14,473 nucleotides of DNA from an uncultured Bacillaceae bacterium. Its GTDB lineage: Bacteria; Bacillota; Bacilli; Bacillales; Cytobacillaceae. Where the stretch lies: assembly GCA_937995745.1 (NCBI GenBank), contig CALKIU010000087.1, positions 1-14,473 of the forward strand. Direction: 5' to 3'. Both the position numbers and the translations under genes were made by a program. Below, one piece after another: positions 12,631 to 14,473 of the stretch. The notes beneath the pieces are model-generated. The model was not told where the DNA came from. It was given only the letters and a program-made list of their open reading frames with translations, and ran no database searches. How positions within the stretch are numbered: position 1 is the stretch's first letter; every line of letters begins with the position of its first letter.

Positions 12631-14459
12631 GCGGCTTTGCAGGCTACATTATTCATGAAAAAGGCGATGATGAACGGATCATCAGAGATATGTCCGAAAA
12701 AATACGCCATCGCGGCCCGGACGGGGAGGGCTATTTTGTTGATGGAAAAATCGCCCTCTCAGCCCGGATACTGGCGGTCATCGACCCGAAAAAGGGCCGG
12801 CAGCCGCTTGTGAATGAAGACGAAACAAAAGTCCTCGTTTTTGACGGAAATATTTACAACTACCGCGAGCTGCGCGCCGACCTGGAGAAAAAAGGGCATC
12901 AATTCCGCACGGATACCGATTACGAGGTCATGTTGCACGGCTACGAGGAGTACGGTCCCGCTTTTTTGGAACGGGTCAGGGGGACTTATGCTTTCGTGAT
13001 TTGGGACAGGCGCGAGGAGAAACTGTTCGGAGCCCGCGACATTTTCGGCGTCAAGCCGTTTTACTATTATGATGACGGAAATGCGTTTCTTTTTGGCTCC
13101 GAAATCAAAAGCTTTCTGCCCCATCCCCGTTTCAAAAAGGAGTTCAACGAAGAGCATCTGGCTGAATACCTCAGTTTCGAATACATTCCTTCCGAGGAAA
13201 CTTTGTTCAAACATGTTTATAAGCTTCTTCCGGGGCACTATTTCGAGTATAAAGGGGGCAGAATGAGTCTCCGGCAGTATTTCCGCCTGCAATTTGACAT
13301 AGACGAATCGAAGACTCTGGACGAATATGCCGATCTAATCGAGCAGGCTTTGGCGGAGTCCGTCAAGGTCCACGGAATCGGCGACGTGGAAATCGGCAGC
13401 TTTCTGTCGAGCGGCATTGATTCCAGCTATGTGGCTTATGAAGCGTCGAAGCACAGTCCGCTGAAGACGTTTTCCGTCGGCTATGAGGAAGAGCCGTTCA
13501 GCGAATTGAGCTACTCCGCGGAGTTTGCCGGCCGTATCGGCTCCGAACATTACGCGTTGAAAATTTCCGCGGACGATTATTTCGGCGCGGCGCCCGAGAT
13601 TCAATACTATATGGACGAACCGCTCTCCAATCCGTCGGCCGTGCCGCTTTATTTTCTCGCAAAAAACGCCAGCCGCCATGTAAAGGCCGTCTTTTCCGGC
13701 GAAGGGGCGGACGAGCTCTTCGGCGGATACAATCAATACAAGGAAGCGCTCGTTTACGAGAAATATCAGAAACTGCCCGCGGGGCTGCGGAGGTTTCTTG
13801 CGTCCGTTGCGAAAAAAATGCCCCGCATCAAAGGGCGCCGTTTCCTCATCCGGGGAGCGATGCCCTTAAAAGAACGGTATTTTCGCATTGACTATGTGTT
13901 TGATTACGGGCAGCGGGAACGCCTCTTAAAAAATAAAAACCTGAACAAAAAATGCCCCCCTCTGACGGAGCGGCTGTTTAAAGAATCCGCCCATTTGGGC
14001 CAGATGACCCAAATGCAATATTTTGACTTTCACACCTGGCAGGTTTTTGACATCTTGCTGAAGGCGGACAGAATGTCGATGGCCCATTCGCTCGAGGTCC
14101 GCATGCCGTTCCTCGACCGGGAACTGCTGAAAATAGCGGTCAAACTCCCGCCGCAATACAAGGTGACGAAGGAAAACACAAAAGTCGCCCTGCGCAAGGC
14201 GGCCCTCCGCAACCTGCCCGCGAAAACGGCCAACAAAAAGAAGCTCGGCTTCCCGTCGCCGCTCGCCGTATGGATGAAGGAAGAGAAATACTACAACATG
14301 ATAAAGGAAAAGTTTACATCCGGCACTGCGGAAAAGTTTTTTGACACCGGAGAACTGATGCGCCTTTTGGACGCCCACCGCCGGGGAACCGAAGCGAACA
14401 TGCTAAAAATATGGTCTGTTTACAGTTTTATTTTGTGGTATGAGCAGTATTTTGGATAA
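12627..14459 (+). CDS. asnB: Asparagine synthetase homologue with degenerate glutaminase site
   Basis: The 610-residue protein has the AsnB layout. Residues 1-205 are a class II glutamine amidotransferase domain; 235-600 are an ATP-dependent synthetase domain with PP-loop SSGIDSS (261-267), SGEGADELFGGY (357-368), and the DRMSMAHSLEVRMPFLD block, all apparently intact. The amidotransferase nucleophile is missing: the protein begins M-S-G-F where active enzymes begin M-C-G. Relative to E. coli AsnB, the Arg of RLSIVD is Ile48, and the NGE of NGEIYN is D73-G-N75. The acidic D98 of TDYEV is kept. Glutamine hydrolysis is therefore unlikely; ammonia or another amine would be used. The alternative is a function like beta-lactam synthetase, an AsnB relative with an inactive N-terminal domain. 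The start at 12627 follows GGAGG (12614-12618) and overlaps the racemase stop. AsnB-type enzymes amidate D-Asp or mDAP in peptidoglycan of other Firmicutes, which fits this operon. Confidence 0.9.
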   Translation: MSGFAGYIIHEKGDDERIIRDMSEKIRHRGPDGEGYFVDGKIALSARILAVIDPKKGRQPLVNEDETKVLVFDGNIYNYRELRADLEKKGHQFRTDTDYEVMLHGYEEYGPAFLERVRGTYAFVIWDRREEKLFGARDIFGVKPFYYYDDGNAFLFGSEIKSFLPHPRFKKEFNEEHLAEYLSFEYIPSEETLFKHVYKLLPGHYFEYKGGRMSLRQYFRLQFDIDESKTLDEYADLIEQALAESVKVHGIGDVEIGSFLSSGIDSSYVAYEASKHSPLKTFSVGYEEEPFSELSYSAEFAGRIGSEHYALKISADDYFGAAPEIQYYMDEPLSNPSAVPLYFLAKNASRHVKAVFSGEGADELFGGYNQYKEALVYEKYQKLPAGLRRFLASVAKKMPRIKGRRFLIRGAMPLKERYFRIDYVFDYGQRERLLKNKNLNKKCPPLTERLFKESAHLGQMTQMQYFDFHTWQVFDILLKADRMSMAHSLEVRMPFLDRELLKIAVKLPPQYKVTKENTKVALRKAALRNLPAKTANKKKLGFPSPLAVWMKEEKYYNMIKEKFTSGTAEKFFDTGELMRLLDAHRRGTEANMLKIWSVYSFILWYEQYFG

Positions 14460-14464
14460 GGGAG

Positions 14465-14470
14465 CGGAGG
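14465..14470 (+). promoter_or_regulatory. Ribosome binding site of a further downstream gene
   Basis: CGGAGG lies 5-11 nt after the asparagine synthetase stop codon, and the window ends 3 nt later. The spacing suggests that another gene of the same operon starts within 10 nt beyond the window. Confidence 0.5.
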
Positions 14471-14473
14471 CGC

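Overview
The window looks like chromosome of a Bacillaceae-type Firmicute. Genes carry strong GGAGG-type ribosome binding sites, use GTG and TTG starts as well as ATG, and match Bacillus families (type II NADH dehydrogenase under Rex-type operators, Spx, UPF0047/YjbQ, HIT, CDF). Coding regions are fairly GC-rich while the spacers are AT-rich and unusually long (several of 300 to 680 bp). A moderately thermophilic Bacillus relative such as Caldibacillus would fit, but the exact taxon is a guess. No rRNA, tRNA, CRISPR array, insertion sequence or phage gene was seen.

Layout from the left. Positions 1-1540: ndh (type II NADH dehydrogenase) with a good sigma-A promoter, two Rex-type redox operators in its leader, and an intrinsic terminator. 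Positions 1812-3157 (minus strand): a TetR-family repressor followed by a Spx-family protein that lacks the redox CxxC motif. Three TGACA-N3-TGTCA palindromes surround the likely tetR promoter. Positions 3322-6235: a mixed stretch with two unrecognised genes (3322-3828 and 5501-5836), a YgbA-type cysteine-rich protein (minus) and a YjbQ/UPF0047 protein. Positions 6284-9948: a probable Mn-type CDF transporter (minus), a HIT-family hydrolase, a two-CBS protein with a HEPN-like C-terminal domain, and a membrane-anchored protein of unknown function (minus).

Positions 10628-14459 (plus) hold the most interesting unit: a tightly coupled operon of an ATP-grasp ligase resembling D-aspartate ligases (Aslfm type), an aspartate/glutamate racemase, and an asparagine-synthetase homologue. 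It is preceded by a good promoter and a long (about 350 nt) structured leader. The racemase would make D-Asp and the ATP-grasp enzyme would join it to an amine acceptor, as in peptidoglycan cross-bridges of enterococci and lactococci. The asparagine-synthetase homologue has a normal synthetase half, but its glutaminase half lacks the N-terminal Cys and three other catalytic residues, so it probably uses ammonia or another amine. A further ribosome binding site at the very end of the window suggests that the operon continues.

All assignments rest on reading motifs and on remembered family sequences. No database search was run.
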